The notes: a model not told the origin generated them from the letters alone. Numbered from the stretch's first letter, positions 17,090 through 26,795 are shown. The stretch: 64,000 nucleotides of DNA from Terrirubrum flagellatum (GCF_022059845.1 NZ_CP091851.1:4763501-4827500), one strand, 5' to 3'. Translations and numbers: made by a program.

Positions 17090-18202
17090 TCAGCCGAGCG
17101 CCTTCTGGAACTCCTTCAGCACCGCGTCGCCCATCTCGATCGTGCCGAGGGCGTTCTGGCCCGTCGCGGCGATGTCCTTGGTGCGCCCGCCCGAGGCGAG
17201 CACCGCGGCGATCGCCTTGTCGAGCGCATCCGCCGCATCGCCGAGGCCGAAGGAATAGCGCAGCGCCATGCCGAGCGAACCGATCATGGCGAGCGGATTG
17301 GCGAGGCCCTTGCCGGCGATATCGGGCGCCGAACCATGCACCGGCTCATAGAGCGCCTTGCGCTTGCCGGTCGCCTTGTCCTCCGCGCCGAGCGAGGCCG
17401 ACGGCAGCATGCCGAGCGAGCCCGTGAGCATCGCGGCGATGTCGGAGAGAACGTCGCCGAACAGGTTGTCCATGACGAGCACGTCATACTGCTTGGGATT
17501 GCGCACGAGCTGCATGGCGCAATTGTCGGCGAGCACATGCTCGAGCTTCACATCGGGGTATTCGTCCTTGTGGACGCGCGTGACGACCTCGTTCCAGAGC
17601 ACGCCGGAGCGCATGACGTTGCGCTTCTCCGCCGAGGCGACCTTGTTGCCGCGCTTGCGCGCCAGTTCGAACGCGACGCGCGCGATGCGCTCGATTTCGG
17701 GCGTGGTGTAGATCTGCGTGTCGACGGCGCGTTTGTCGCCATTCTCCAGCGTCACGATCTCCTTCGGCTCGCCGAAATAGACGCCGCCGGTCAATTCGCG
17801 CACGATGACGATATCGAGCCCTTCGACGATCTCGCGCTTGAGCGAGGACGCGTCGGCGAGCGCGGGATAGCAGATCGCCGGGCGAAGGTTCGCGAACAGG
17901 CCGAGATCCTTGCGCAGGCGCAGAAGCCCCGCTTCCGGACGGTGCTGATAGGGAACCTTGTCCCACTTCGGCCCGCCAACCGCGCCGAACAGAACGGCGT
18001 CGGAGGCTAGCGCCGTCTTCATCGCCGCATCGGTGATGGCGACGCCATGGGCGTCATAGGCCGCGCCGCCAACGAGGTCCTTCTCGACCGCGAACTTCGC
18101 GACGCCCTGCCTGTCGAGGAAGGAGACGAGCTTCTGCACCTCGCCCATGACCTCGACGCCGATGCCGTCGCCGGGAAGAAGCAGAAGATTGAAGGACGCC
18201 AT
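17090..18202 (-). CDS. leuB: 3-isopropylmalate dehydrogenase
   Basis: 370 residues from ATG 18202. Hallmarks: [88 protein letters not shown] and the metal/substrate site [28 protein letters not shown], then [22 protein letters not shown]. It oxidatively decarboxylates 3-isopropylmalate in leucine synthesis. leuD and leuC lie at 25.5 and 27.4 kb on the same strand. Confidence 0.98.
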   Translation of the reverse strand: MASFNLLLLPGDGIGVEVMGEVQKLVSFLDRQGVAKFAVEKDLVGGAAYDAHGVAITDAAMKTALASDAVLFGAVGGPKWDKVPYQHRPEAGLLRLRKDLGLFANLRPAICYPALADASSLKREIVEGLDIVIVRELTGGVYFGEPKEIVTLENGDKRAVDTQIYTTPEIERIARVAFELARKRGNKVASAEKRNVMRSGVLWNEVVTRVHKDEYPDVKLEHVLADNCAMQLVRNPKQYDVLVMDNLFGDVLSDIAAMLTGSLGMLPSASLGAEDKATGKRKALYEPVHGSAPDIAGKGLANPLAMIGSLGMALRYSFGLGDAADALDKAIAAVLASGGRTKDIAATGQNALGTIEMGDAVLKEFQKALG

Positions 18203-18308
18203 GTCAGCCTCGCGCACGCCTTGGAAAACCCGGCGGGTTGCTAGCGGGGCTACGGTGAGCGGGCAAGCCTCTCTGGACGCATTCCCTTCGTCAGCTTAGG
18301 TTCGCGAC

Positions 18309-18400
18309 CTCTCACGGGGTGCGCGGGGTGAAAGCCGCGCTGAGAGGCGATCCTCGCCAACCCGAAGAACCTGATCCGGGTCGTGCCGGCGGAGGGATCG
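18309..18400 (+). promoter_or_regulatory. TPP riboswitch (THI element)
   Basis: All conserved pieces are present: CTCTCACGGGGTGC at the 5' side, CTGAGAG (18340-18346), and the 3' block AACCTGATCCGGGT with the closing GCCGGCGGAGGGA (18361-18397). It precedes thiBPQ, so thiamine pyrophosphate should switch the uptake operon off. The thiB ribosome site (GGAGG, 18451-18455) is downstream, allowing translational control. Confidence 0.95.
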
Positions 18401-18462
18401 AGCGCATGTCCGTCATCGCACTTGCCGTTCCGTCTGCGCGCCGGATGCGCGGAGGCCGATCG

Positions 18463-19467
18463 ATGAATCGCTGGGGCGTGCTTTTCACCACGCTGGCGCT
18501 GCTGCTGCCGGGAGCGGCGGCGGCGCAGGACAAGCCTACGCTCACCGTCTACACCTACTCCTCCTTCGTCGGGAAATATGGCCCCGGCGCCAAGGTGAAG
18601 GACGCCTTCGAGAAGAGCTGCGCCTGCACACTCGCCTGGGCCTCAAGCGATGATTCCGGCGCGCTGCTCGGCCGGCTGAAACTCGAAGGCGACCAGACGA
18701 AGGCCGACGCGGTGCTCGGCCTCGACATGAATCTCGCCGCCGAAGCGAAGGCGGCCAATCTCTTCGCACCGCATGAACAGATGACCAGCGGCGTCGCCGT
18801 GCGCGTGCCCTGGGCCGATGAAACCTTCATTCCCTTCGACTGGGGCCATCTCGCCTTCGTCTATGATTCCTCGAAGCTCGCGACGCCGCCAACGAGCCTG
18901 AAAGAACTGATCGACAATCCCGATGGACCGAAGATTGTTCTCGAAGATCCGCGCACCTCGGCGCCGGGTCTCGGATTCCTGCTCTGGATGCAAACCGTCT
19001 ATGGCGACAAATCAGGCGAAGCCTGGACCAAGCTGAAGCCGCGCATCGTGACGTTCACCAAGGGATGGTCGGAAGCTTACGGCCTTTTCCTCAAGGGCGA
19101 AGCCGACATGGTGATGTCCTATGCGACGTCTCCCGCTTATCACATCGGCGTCGAGAAGAAGACGCAGTATAAGGCGGCTTTGTTCTCGGAAGGGCATTAC
19201 GCGCATATTGAGATCGCCGGCGTGACGCGCGCGACGAAGCAGCCGGAGCTGGCGAAGAAATTCCTCGCCTTTGTTCTCTCCGACGCGTTCCAGAGTCTGA
19301 TGCCCGAGGGCAACTGGATGATGCCGGCGCGGCCGCTGATCAATGGCTTGCCCCAGTCCTTCGCCGACGTCATCAAGCCTGAGAAGACGCTGCTGATGGC
19401 GCCCGAGCAGGTGCGCGACAACCGGCGCGCCTATGTCGACGCTTGGCTGAACGCGACGGTGCGGTGA
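18463..19467 (+). CDS. thiB: Thiamine ABC transporter, periplasmic binding protein
   Basis: 334 residues from ATG 18463, chosen for GGAGG at 18451-18455 (7-bp spacing) and a clean signal peptide (MNRWGVLFTTLALLLPGAAAAQ). An ATG at 18406 would give a poor signal. The mature protein follows ThiB: LTVYTYSSFVGKYGPGAKVKDAFEKSCACTLAWASSDDSGALLGRLKLEG, ADAVLGLDMNL, and YATSPAYH. It binds thiamine or its phosphates for ThiPQ. First gene of thiBPQ under the TPP riboswitch. Confidence 0.95.
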   Translation: MNRWGVLFTTLALLLPGAAAAQDKPTLTVYTYSSFVGKYGPGAKVKDAFEKSCACTLAWASSDDSGALLGRLKLEGDQTKADAVLGLDMNLAAEAKAANLFAPHEQMTSGVAVRVPWADETFIPFDWGHLAFVYDSSKLATPPTSLKELIDNPDGPKIVLEDPRTSAPGLGFLLWMQTVYGDKSGEAWTKLKPRIVTFTKGWSEAYGLFLKGEADMVMSYATSPAYHIGVEKKTQYKAALFSEGHYAHIEIAGVTRATKQPELAKKFLAFVLSDAFQSLMPEGNWMMPARPLINGLPQSFADVIKPEKTLLMAPEQVRDNRRAYVDAWLNATVR

Positions 19468-21062
19468 ATCGTGATGGGCCTTCTGCACTCACTGCGCCTG
19501 CGCCGATCCGGCGCTGGCCGCATCCGGGAATCGTTGTCGCGGCTCTGCTGATCGCGCTCTTCGCCTATGCGATCCTTTCGCTTGCATCGCATGCGACATC
19601 TGCGGGTTTCGCCGTTGTTTTCAGCCCTTACGTCGGAAGCCTTCTTCAGGCTTCCCTGATTCAGGTGTCGCTTTCGACGCTGCTGTCGCTTTTGCTCGGC
19701 GCGCTGGTCGCGCTCGCCGTCGCGCGACGCGGAAATCATCTCGTGGCGCGGGCGTTTCGCGCCTTTCTCCTCACCGCCGCCGTCGCGCCGACGATCGTTC
19801 TCGTGCTTGGCGTTGTGACAGTCTATGGCCGCGCCGGCTGGGCCGCGGCTGCGCTGCAATCGATCGGCGTTGGCTCCTGGCCATCGATCTATGGACTGCC
19901 GGGAATCCTGATCGCTCATGTCGCGCTGAACGCATCCTACGCCGCGCGTATTTATCTCCATGCGCTCGATCAGGTTCCGCCGGAGCATCATCGCATCGCT
20001 GCGATATACGGGTTATCGCCGGCGCAGATCTTCCGGCAATGCGACTGGCCGGCGCTGAAGCGCGAGACGCCGGGCCTCGCCGCGCTCATCATGCTGCTCT
20101 GCTTCACCAGCTTCGCCGTCGTGCTGACGCTCGGCGGCGGACCGCGCTATGCGACGCTCGAAGTCGCGATCTATGAGGCGTTGCGCGTTGAAGTCGACTT
20201 CGGACGCGCCGGTCTGCTGGCGATTTTGCAGGTGGCGATCTCGGCTGCGTTCGTTCTGGCGACAGGGCGCATGATCCGTGCGGAGCCCGTGGGTGAAACC
20301 AGCGGTCGCGCGATCGCGCGCGCCGACGCCGCAATGCGCGGATTGCGCATCGCTGATGTCTGCGTGCTTGCGCTCGTGGCTGCGTGTCTCGCGCCGGTTC
20401 TGTTCGCGCCGCTCGGCGGCATAACGGCCGCAAGCCATTTGATCGACCGCGATGTCGCGCAGGCTTTCATGACGAGCATCACAGTCGCCGTTCCCGCTTC
20501 GGCGCTTTGCGTGCTGTTCGCGCTCGCGTTGGCGACGCATAGCGTCGCCGCTCCACGCGGCGCGTTCTTCGCCGCGGCGCCGATGCTTGCGCTCGCTGTG
20601 CCGCCCTTTGCGCTGATCGCAGGCCTTTATGTTCCCTTGCGACGCTTCGCTGACATGACCACGCTCGCCTATGTGCTGACGCCGCTCGTCAATGCGATCA
20701 TCGCGCTGCCCTTCGCTTTCCGCCTCATCGAGCCCGCCGCGCGACTGTCGCGCGCGCGATATGGAAAGCTCGCAGCGCAGCTCGGATTGAGCGGACTCAA
20801 TCATCTTCGCATCGTCGACGCGCCGATCCTGCGACGTCCCGTGATTGCCGCCTTCGCCATGGCGCTTGCGTTGTCGCTAGGAGATTTCGGCGTTGCGGCC
20901 TTGTTCGGCGGCGAGGAGTTTCGCACGTTGCCGCTGCTGCTCAACGAGCGCATGGGCGCTTATCGCATGGCGGAGGCGCAGGCGGTGGCGCTGGTGATGA
21001 TCATCTTCGCTTTTCTGCTCGCGCTTGCGACCGAGACATTCGCTGATGCTGGCGATCGCTGA
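19464..21062 (+). CDS. thiP: Thiamine ABC transporter permease
   Basis: 532 residues from GTG 19464, overlapping the thiB stop (GTGA). It is a tandem permease with about twelve membrane segments and two binding-protein-dependent transport domains, as in ThiP. Coupling loops are visible in IAAIYGLSPAQIFRQCDWPALKRE and LAAQLGLSGLNHLRIVDAPILRR. It forms the channel for thiamine uptake and overlaps thiQ at its end. Confidence 0.94.
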   Translation: MNRDGPSALTAPAPIRRWPHPGIVVAALLIALFAYAILSLASHATSAGFAVVFSPYVGSLLQASLIQVSLSTLLSLLLGALVALAVARRGNHLVARAFRAFLLTAAVAPTIVLVLGVVTVYGRAGWAAAALQSIGVGSWPSIYGLPGILIAHVALNASYAARIYLHALDQVPPEHHRIAAIYGLSPAQIFRQCDWPALKRETPGLAALIMLLCFTSFAVVLTLGGGPRYATLEVAIYEALRVEVDFGRAGLLAILQVAISAAFVLATGRMIRAEPVGETSGRAIARADAAMRGLRIADVCVLALVAACLAPVLFAPLGGITAASHLIDRDVAQAFMTSITVAVPASALCVLFALALATHSVAAPRGAFFAAAPMLALAVPPFALIAGLYVPLRRFADMTTLAYVLTPLVNAIIALPFAFRLIEPAARLSRARYGKLAAQLGLSGLNHLRIVDAPILRRPVIAAFAMALALSLGDFGVAALFGGEEFRTLPLLLNERMGAYRMAEAQAVALVMIIFAFLLALATETFADAGDR

Positions 21063-21747
21063 TCTCCGCCTCGACTATCCCGGCTTCAGCGCGCGCTACG
21101 ATCTGAACGTGGCGCGCGGCGCGCTCTGCGCGATCGTCGGCCCTTCAGGCGGCGGCAAGACGACGCTGCTCAACGCGATCGCGGGATTCGAGGCGCCGCG
21201 CAGCGGGACGCTGACATTCGACGGCGCCGATCTCACGCGGTTTTCACCGGCGAAGCGTCCCATCGCCATGATGTTTCAGGATCACAATCTGTTTCCGCAT
21301 CTCTCCGCGCGCGACAATGTCGCGCTCGGAGTTAATCCGTCGCTTAGATTGTCGCGTGACGAAGATGCTGACGTCGATGCGGCGCTGGCGCAGGTCGCGC
21401 TGCAGGATTTCGGGCGCCGCCGGCCCGGCGAATTGTCAGGCGGCCAGCGTCAACGCGTCGCGCTGGCGCGCGCGCTTGCGTCCGCCAAGCCGTTGCTGCT
21501 GCTCGACGAACCTTTCGGCGCGCTCGATCCCGGTCTCAGGCGCGAGATGATCGCGCTCGTCGACCGGCTGCGCCGCGAAAAGAACCTGACCGTCCTGATG
21601 ACGATTCATACGCCTGACGACGTGCTTGAGACGGCCGATCAGATGGCCTTCGTCGCCGACGGCGAGGTGATCGCGACGGACGCGCCGCGCGCCGTGATGA
21701 CGCGCGAGCGCGATTCCAGGATCGCGTCGTTCATCGGCGGGAACTGA
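21046..21747 (+). CDS. thiQ: Thiamine ABC transporter ATP-binding protein
   Basis: 233 residues from ATG 21046, overlapping thiP by 17 bp. Walker A GPSGGGKTTL, Q-loop MMFQDHNLFPHLSARDNV, signature LSGGQRQRVALARAL, Walker B LLLLDEPFGALD and switch His in TIHTPDD. The sequence fits ThiQ in length and in the DHNLFPHL segment. It powers ThiBP-dependent thiamine import. Confidence 0.95.
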   Translation: MLAIADLRLDYPGFSARYDLNVARGALCAIVGPSGGGKTTLLNAIAGFEAPRSGTLTFDGADLTRFSPAKRPIAMMFQDHNLFPHLSARDNVALGVNPSLRLSRDEDADVDAALAQVALQDFGRRRPGELSGGQRQRVALARALASAKPLLLLDEPFGALDPGLRREMIALVDRLRREKNLTVLMTIHTPDDVLETADQMAFVADGEVIATDAPRAVMTRERDSRIASFIGGN

Positions 21748-21893
21748 ATCGAGAAGCTCGAATCGGTCGCGACGATGCGCGGCGCATGAGCGGCCGTGTA
21801 GGTGCGGGCGGCCTTGAGGCTGCCGAGGAGAGCGATCGCAGACAAAGCTGCGGCGACCGCCGCAAAGGCGATCCGGTCAGAGATGATGATCAT
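21639..21893 (-). CDS. Possible small membrane or exported peptide, doubtful
   Basis: An 84-residue frame beginning MIIISDRIAFAAVAAALSAIALLGSLKAARTYTAAH, which looks like a signal anchor. Its last third runs antisense through the end of thiQ, and no good ribosome site is seen. It occupies part of a 360-bp stretch (21748-22107) otherwise without a gene, which also contains AT-rich sequence and two hairpins (22022-22061). Treat as tentative. Confidence 0.25.
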   Translation of the reverse strand: MIIISDRIAFAAVAAALSAIALLGSLKAARTYTAAHAPRIVATDSSFSIQFPPMNDAILESRSRVITARGASVAITSPSATKAI

Positions 21894-22021
21894 GGCGGTT
21901 GTTCTTCTTGCTTGTTGAGCTGTCTTGTTAATTATTCGGTCAATGACGCGCCCGCGATTACGCGAGAGGTAAGCTCTTCGCTGCGGGGCGGGGCCATTAC
22001 GCCTATTCTCTCCCGTTGTCC

Positions 22022-22061
22022 TGTGCGCATACGCACAAGAGATGCGCGCGGGGCGCATCTC
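22022..22061. repeat. Two adjacent hairpins in the thiQ / transglycosylase gap
   Basis: TGTGCG/CGCACA with loop CATA (22022-22037) is followed by GAGATGCGC/GCGCATCTC with a 5-base loop (22039-22061). They lie between the convergent ends of thiQ and the lytic transglycosylase. No T-tract follows either stem, so they may be repeat remnants or weak terminators. Confidence 0.4.
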
Positions 22062-22107
22062 AGGAGAGGCTCGGCTTATCGATAAATGGGGATCGAGGTC
22101 GGGTTTT

Positions 22108-23292
22108 TCAACGCCCGCGCAGGGCGTTAAGCACTTTTCCGCCGGGACGGCCGGTCTGCGCCATGCCCACTTTCGCTTCGACATCCTTGATCGCGGCGCG
22201 TGTCTTGGCGCCCACGGCTCCATCCGGCTCGCCAACGTCATAGCCACGGGCGATCAGCAGGCGCTGGAGCTCCCGCCGCTCCTCCCGGGACAAGGGCGGA
22301 TCGTCGGTCGGCCAAGGGGTCTGGACGCCGGGGCGGCCCTTGAGACGGTCGGAGAGGATGGAGATGGCGAGCGCGTAGGAATCGGCGCCATTGTAGGAAT
22401 AGGCCGCGTCATAGTTCTTGAAGACGAGGAAGCCCGGGCCGTTGCGGCCGGCCGGCATGATCAGCCCGGCGTTGCCGCCTCCGGTCAGCGCGCCGCCGCC
22501 GACGCGGGTGATGCCGCGCGCGGCCCAGCTCGACACCGGCTGCTTCGCCGTCCGCCCGATCGGGCCTGAATAGCCTTCGGGAACGTCAACCTCATACCCC
22601 CAGCCGGTGCCGGTCACCCAGCCGGCCTTGGCGAGGAAGTTGGCGGTGGAATGGAGGGCGTCCGGGATCGAATCCACGAGATCGCGGCGGCCATCGCCGT
22701 CGCCGTCGACGCCAAGCCGGAGATAGGTCGAGGGGATGAACTGGGTATGGCCGAAGGCGCCGGCCCAGGAGCCGACGAGCCGCGACAGGCTGATGTCGCC
22801 GCGATCGACGATCTTGAGCGCCGAGATGAGTTCGCCGCGAAAGAAGTCGTTGCGGCGCGGCGCGAGGCAGGCGCCGGTCGACAGCGCCTGCACAAGCGGG
22901 AACTTGCCGCCTGCCTTGCCGAAATCGGACTCCACACCCCACACCGCGACGATAGCGTGGCGATCGACGCCGAAGCGGGATTCAGCCGCTGCGAGCGTCG
23001 ACGCGTACTGGCTCAGCATGCGCTGTCCCTGCGCGACCTTCTCATCATCGACGAGGGTGCCGAGATAGTCCCAGATCGGAGTCTTGAACTCCGGCTGGTT
23101 TTGCATCAGCTCGATCACCTTCATGTCGGGCTGCAGACCGGAGAAGGCTTGCTCGACGGTTGATGACGAAATGCCCGCGGCCCGCGCGCGCGCCTTCAGG
23201 CCGGCGGCGCAGGAGTCAAAATCCGCCAGCGCCGGCGTCGACAGCGCTGTGGCGCTCAAAGCGGCGAACAGGAACAGGCGCGCCTTCGTCAT
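22108..23292 (-). CDS. Lytic murein transglycosylase (MltB type) with C-terminal peptidoglycan-binding domain
   Basis: 394 residues from ATG 23292. Signal peptide (LFLFAALSATALSTPALA) is followed by an MltB-family SLT domain: AVWGVESDFGKAGGKF (catalytic Glu in VESDFG), SWAGAFGHTQFIPSTYLRLGVDGDGDGRRDLVDSIPDALHSTANFL. The last ~70 residues form a PG_binding_1 domain (LSREERRELQRLLIARGYDVGEPDGAVGAKTRAAI). It cleaves glycan strands to 1,6-anhydromuramyl products in the periplasm. Confidence 0.95.
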   Translation of the reverse strand: MTKARLFLFAALSATALSTPALADFDSCAAGLKARARAAGISSSTVEQAFSGLQPDMKVIELMQNQPEFKTPIWDYLGTLVDDEKVAQGQRMLSQYASTLAAAESRFGVDRHAIVAVWGVESDFGKAGGKFPLVQALSTGACLAPRRNDFFRGELISALKIVDRGDISLSRLVGSWAGAFGHTQFIPSTYLRLGVDGDGDGRRDLVDSIPDALHSTANFLAKAGWVTGTGWGYEVDVPEGYSGPIGRTAKQPVSSWAARGITRVGGGALTGGGNAGLIMPAGRNGPGFLVFKNYDAAYSYNGADSYALAISILSDRLKGRPGVQTPWPTDDPPLSREERRELQRLLIARGYDVGEPDGAVGAKTRAAIKDVEAKVGMAQTGRPGGKVLNALRGR

Positions 23293-23373
23293 CAATCGAT
23301 TCTCCGTCGCCCCGATTCTCCAGACCCCATGGGGCGGCAGCATGGTTAAGAATGCGTGAGCGGTCGAGGCTTA

Positions 23374-24771
23374 TCAGAGCGGTCGCACAGCCATGGGCAG
23401 TCCGCCCTCTGGCCGGAGCGTGATGCGCAGCACCGGCTTCGGCTGGACGGGATGCGCGGCGTCGAGGCGCACCCGACGCAGGATCGTCGTCAGCACGATC
23501 ATCGCCTCCATCATGGCGAAGCGCGCGCCGATGCAGATGCGCGGTCCCGATCCGAAGGGGAGATAGGCGAAGCGATCGATCTCCTCGCGCGCGCCGGGCA
23601 TGAAGCGCTCGGGCATGAAGGCGTCCGGCGCTTTCCAGAGCTTGCGATGGCGATGCACGATCCAGGGCGCGACCACGATCAGGCTCTTTGCAGGAATGGT
23701 GATGGCGCCGAGCCTGTCATCCTCGCGCGCCCCGCGGCTCATCAGCGGCACGGGCGGAAAGAGCCGCATGGATTCCTCGATGCAGGCGCGGATGAGCGGA
23801 AGCTCATCAAGCCATTCCGCGGGATCATCGCTCGCCGCAGCCGCTTCCTTCTCCGCACGCGCGCGAATGTCTGGCGCCTGCGCGAGAAGATGCAGCGTCC
23901 AGGCGAGGCCGCGCGCCGTCGTCTCATGTCCTGCTGCGATGAAGGTGATGATGTTCGCCGCGACCTCCGCATCGGTCAGGCCGATTCCCGTTTCGGGATC
24001 GCTCGCTTTCAACAAGGCGGTGAGAATGTCGTCTGGCGCCTTATCGCCTTTCGCCAGCAGCGCGTGACGCTCGGCGACAAGCCGTTCGACAGCCTTGCCG
24101 AAGAAGGCGAGCGACGGCCGCGCGGCGAAGCGGCCGATGCGCGGAATCCATGTTGGCGCGCCGATGATGTCGAGAGGATCAACGCGGCCGACCGATTCGA
24201 TGTAGCGCGTCATCGCTTTCTCGAAGCCGGCATAGTCGGCGGAGATCGCGTTGGAGAAGAGTGTTGCAGAGAGAATGTCGAAAGTAACGCCGGTCATTTC
24301 GCGCGCGACGTCGAGAATCGCGCCGGGCCGCCGCTTCAGCCAGCGATCGACGCGCGCTTCCGCGCAATCGCGCATCGCGCCTGAGGCAAGCGCCGTGCGG
24401 CGCGGCGTGAACAGAGGCGCAAGCGTGCGGCGCGTCCGTTTCCAGACATCGCCAGACGCCGTCAGCAATCCTTCGCCGAGACCGGGACGAAGGATGCGCA
24501 TCTGCAGCGGGTCCTTCGGATAATTCTCGGCGTTGTCGACGAAGACCCGTTTGATCGCTGTGGGCTCGCTGACAAAGGTGATGCGTCCGAGCGGCGAAAT
24601 CTCGGGAAGGATCGGCTCCTCGTAATGCGCGCGTGTCCAGACCTCGATCGGATTGCGCGAGAGCAGCCAGAGACGGAGTGGAAGAGAAGGCCGCCTTTCG
24701 CGCGGCGTCGGCGCGAAGGGCACAAAGGCGTTTGATGTTGGAAGCGCGACGCTCATGCGGGCGATCTCCAT
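23374..24771 (-). CDS. Cytochrome P450
   Basis: 465 residues, full length. I-helix oxygen-binding motif AAGHETTARGLAW, ExxR in IEESMRLFPPVPLMSRG, PERF in PDAFMPERFMPG, and heme loop FGSGPRICIGARFAMMEA with the Cys thiolate. No N-terminal membrane anchor, so soluble. Substrate cannot be predicted; the sequence style is of the bacterial fatty-acid or xenobiotic group. No ferredoxin or reductase gene is adjacent. Confidence 0.95.
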   Translation of the reverse strand: MEIARMSVALPTSNAFVPFAPTPRERRPSLPLRLWLLSRNPIEVWTRAHYEEPILPEISPLGRITFVSEPTAIKRVFVDNAENYPKDPLQMRILRPGLGEGLLTASGDVWKRTRRTLAPLFTPRRTALASGAMRDCAEARVDRWLKRRPGAILDVAREMTGVTFDILSATLFSNAISADYAGFEKAMTRYIESVGRVDPLDIIGAPTWIPRIGRFAARPSLAFFGKAVERLVAERHALLAKGDKAPDDILTALLKASDPETGIGLTDAEVAANIITFIAAGHETTARGLAWTLHLLAQAPDIRARAEKEAAAASDDPAEWLDELPLIRACIEESMRLFPPVPLMSRGAREDDRLGAITIPAKSLIVVAPWIVHRHRKLWKAPDAFMPERFMPGAREEIDRFAYLPFGSGPRICIGARFAMMEAMIVLTTILRRVRLDAAHPVQPKPVLRITLRPEGGLPMAVRPL

Positions 24772-24865
24772 TCAGCCTTGCAGGCTGACGGCCGCTCGCG
24801 TCGAAATCATGTCGCCCGCGCGGCGCGCTTTCAGCCACGGCAAGCCTGTTAACCGCGGCAGATTT

Positions 24866-25255
24866 TTAGCTACGTCGTTTGGCCGTGACCTCGATCTCAA
24901 CCTTCATCTCGGATTTCGCGAGCGCCGCCACGACGACGATGGTCGCGGCCGGCCTGATGTCGGCGAGAACCTCGCCCTGCGCGTCCAGCACCGGGAGCTG
25001 ATAGTCGGAATGGGTGACGTAGGTTGTGACGCGCACCGTGTCGGCGAGCGAGAAGCCGCCTTCCTCAAGCGCCTTGGCGATCGTGCGCCAGCAATTGCGC
25101 GCCTGATCCTTCACGTCCTCCGGCATCGTCATGGTCGCGTAGTCATAGCCGGTGGTGCCGGCGACGAAGGCGAGCGGCTCGTCGATGACGGCTCGGGAAT
25201 AACCCCAGGACTTCTCGAAGGGCGAGCCAGTGGAGATCAGGCGGCGACCGGGCAT
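24866..25255 (-). CDS. RidA (YjgF/YER057c/UK114) family protein
   Basis: 129 residues. Family features: STGSPFEKSWGYSRAV near the start, AGTTGYD, DQARNCWRTIAKALEEGGFSLADTVRVTTYVTH and the final RPAATIVVVAALAKSEMKVEIEVTAKR. The Arg of RPAAT is the conserved substrate-contacting residue of active RidA, which hydrolyses reactive enamine/imine intermediates. It lies 17 bp downstream of a small membrane protein gene and may share its transcript with leuD. Confidence 0.9.
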   Translation of the reverse strand: MPGRRLISTGSPFEKSWGYSRAVIDEPLAFVAGTTGYDYATMTMPEDVKDQARNCWRTIAKALEEGGFSLADTVRVTTYVTHSDYQLPVLDAQGEVLADIRPAATIVVVAALAKSEMKVEIEVTAKRRS

Positions 25256-25272
25256 GGCTTTCAGTTCCGGAG

Positions 25273-25491
25273 TTACGAGGGCGGATTGCGAACGCGGTCT
25301 TCGAGATCGCGCCTGACGTCCTCAGGCGTCGCAAGCCGCCGGAAGATACGCTCGGCGATCCAGCAGCCGACGAGGAAAACGCCGAACAGAAGGACGCCGC
25401 CGACCAGCGCGAAATCGGTAAGCATGGCCGCGAACAGGGAGGCCGGTAGCGCGATCAGAACGATCGCAGCGCGCCACCCGTTCGCGCCCAC
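25273..25491 (-). CDS. Small membrane protein of unknown function
   Basis: 72 residues: two hydrophobic segments (AAIVLIALPASLFAAMLTDFALV and GGVLLFGVFLVGCWIAERIF) followed by a charged tail (RRLATPEDVRRDLEDRVRNPPS). It begins 6 bp after the leuD stop and precedes ridA, so it is probably co-transcribed. Family not recognised; the compact layout and codon usage support a real gene. Confidence 0.65.
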   Translation of the reverse strand: MGANGWRAAIVLIALPASLFAAMLTDFALVGGVLLFGVFLVGCWIAERIFRRLATPEDVRRDLEDRVRNPPS

Positions 25492-25497
25492 GGGCCG

Positions 25498-26103
25498 TCA
25501 GGCCCAGGGACGGGCCTCCGCCATCTTCTTCTCGTAAGTGTCGATGGAGGTCTTCTTCTCCATGGTGAGCCCGATATCGTCGAGGCCGTTGAGCAGGCAG
25601 TGCTTGCGGAACGGATCGATGTCGAACTTCACCTTGCCGCCGTCGGGCCCGCGGATCTCCTGATTTTCGAGATCGATGGTCAGCGTGGCGTTGGCGCCGC
25701 GCTCGGCGTCGTCGAACAGCTTCTCCAGGTCCTCGGGCGAGACCTTGATCGGCAGAATGCCGTTCTTGAAGCAGTTGTTGTAGAAAATGTCCGCGAAACT
25801 CGTGGAGATGACGCAGCGGACGCCGAAGTCGAGCAGCGCCCAGGGCGCATGCTCGCGGGACGAGCCGCAGCCGAAATTGTCGCCGGCGACGAGGATCTGC
25901 GCCTTGCGGTAGGCCGGCTGGTTGAGCACGAAATCCCGCTTCTCCGAGCCGTCTTCATTGTAGCGCATCTCGGAGAACAGGCCCTTGCCGAGCCCGGTGC
26001 GCTTGATCGTCTTGAGGTACTGCTTGGGGATGATCATGTCGGTGTCGACATTGATGATCCGCAGCGGCGCGGCGACGCTTTCGAGGGAGGTAAATTTCTG
26101 CAT
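25498..26103 (-). CDS. leuD: 3-isopropylmalate dehydratase small subunit
   Basis: 201 residues from ATG 26103. LeuD motifs: [86 protein letters not shown]. The Gly-rich GCGSSREH loop contacts substrate across the LeuC interface. With LeuC it isomerises 2- to 3-isopropylmalate. Usual length. A repeat element lies in its upstream region (26241-26366). Confidence 0.98.
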   Translation of the reverse strand: MQKFTSLESVAAPLRIINVDTDMIIPKQYLKTIKRTGLGKGLFSEMRYNEDGSEKRDFVLNQPAYRKAQILVAGDNFGCGSSREHAPWALLDFGVRCVISTSFADIFYNNCFKNGILPIKVSPEDLEKLFDDAERGANATLTIDLENQEIRGPDGGKVKFDIDPFRKHCLLNGLDDIGLTMEKKTSIDTYEKKMAEARPWA

Positions 26104-26240
26104 GACTTCGCCTGCGGTCGTCTCTGATGTCCGCGAGGTCCGCTGCGTCGCAAAGGCGGGGCGTCTGGTCAAGCCGGTTTCGGGAAACCCAGCAATGCCT
26201 GGCCGAAATGGCGGGCCTGATGCCCGCGTTGCGCGCCTTC

Positions 26241-26366
26241 CTTCTCCCCCTGCGGGAGAAGGTGTCATCGCGAAGCGATGACGGATGAGGGGGAAGCGCG
26301 ATGCACGGAGTTTCCCCCCTCACCCGGTCGGCTTCGCCGACCACCCTCTCCCGCAAGGGGAGAGGG
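26241..26366. repeat. Rhizobial CTCTCCC/GGGAGAG dispersed repeat, inverted pair
   Basis: A left copy (26241-26294) holds CTTCTCCC-CTGCGGGAGAAGGTG and ATCGCGAAGCGATGACGGATGAGG. A right copy in the opposite orientation (26311-26366) holds GTCGGCTTCGCCGACCACC and CTCTCCCGCAAGGGGAGAG. This intergenic element is common in Hyphomicrobiales. It lies between leuD and the metallopeptidase gene; no gene is visible in 26104-26381. Confidence 0.8.
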
Positions 26367-26381
26367 AGGCCGCCCGGACAT

Positions 26382-26795
26382 TCAGGACTCCACGCCCTCC
26401 TCAATATTTTCCATATCTTCGTCGCTCAGCCCAAAATGATGGCCGATTTCATGCACGAGCACATGGCGGATGAGATGGCCGAGCGTTTCCTCATGCTCGG
26501 CCCAGTAATCGAGAATCGGCCGGCGATAGAGATGAATGATGTTCGGCGCCTGGCCGGTCATCGCGCCCGAGCCCATCTGCGGCAGGCCGACGCCGGTGAA
26601 GAGGCCAAGCAGATCGAATTCTGTCTCGGCCTCCATCTCCTTGAGAACATCCTCAGTCGGAAAATCTTCAACGCGAATGATGAGGCCGGCGCACAGCGCG
26701 CGAAAGGTTTCGGGCAACTGCGCGTAGGCGGCTTCCGCGATTGTCTCGAACGCGGCGAGATCAGGCGATTTGAGATGGGTCCAGTCGATCGTCAT
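26382..26795 (-). CDS. Metallopeptidase family (zincin-like) protein
   Basis: 137 residues. The zinc motif HVLVHEIGHHFGLSDEDM (HEIGHH plus downstream Asp) is at the C-terminal end. GLFTGVGLPQMGSG and NIIHLYRRPILDYWAEHEETLGHLIR are typical of the small family of acidic minigluzincins widespread in alphaproteobacteria. Soluble, no signal peptide. Natural substrate unknown; several family crystal structures appear inactive or tightly regulated. Confidence 0.9.
   Translation of the reverse strand: MTIDWTHLKSPDLAAFETIAEAAYAQLPETFRALCAGLIIRVEDFPTEDVLKEMEAETEFDLLGLFTGVGLPQMGSGAMTGQAPNIIHLYRRPILDYWAEHEETLGHLIRHVLVHEIGHHFGLSDEDMENIEEGVES

Noticed and set aside
21748-22107. Search for a gene or RNA in the 360-bp gap after thiQ
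   Set aside because: Only a doubtful 84-residue antisense frame and two hairpins without T-tracts are visible; nothing stronger is supported.
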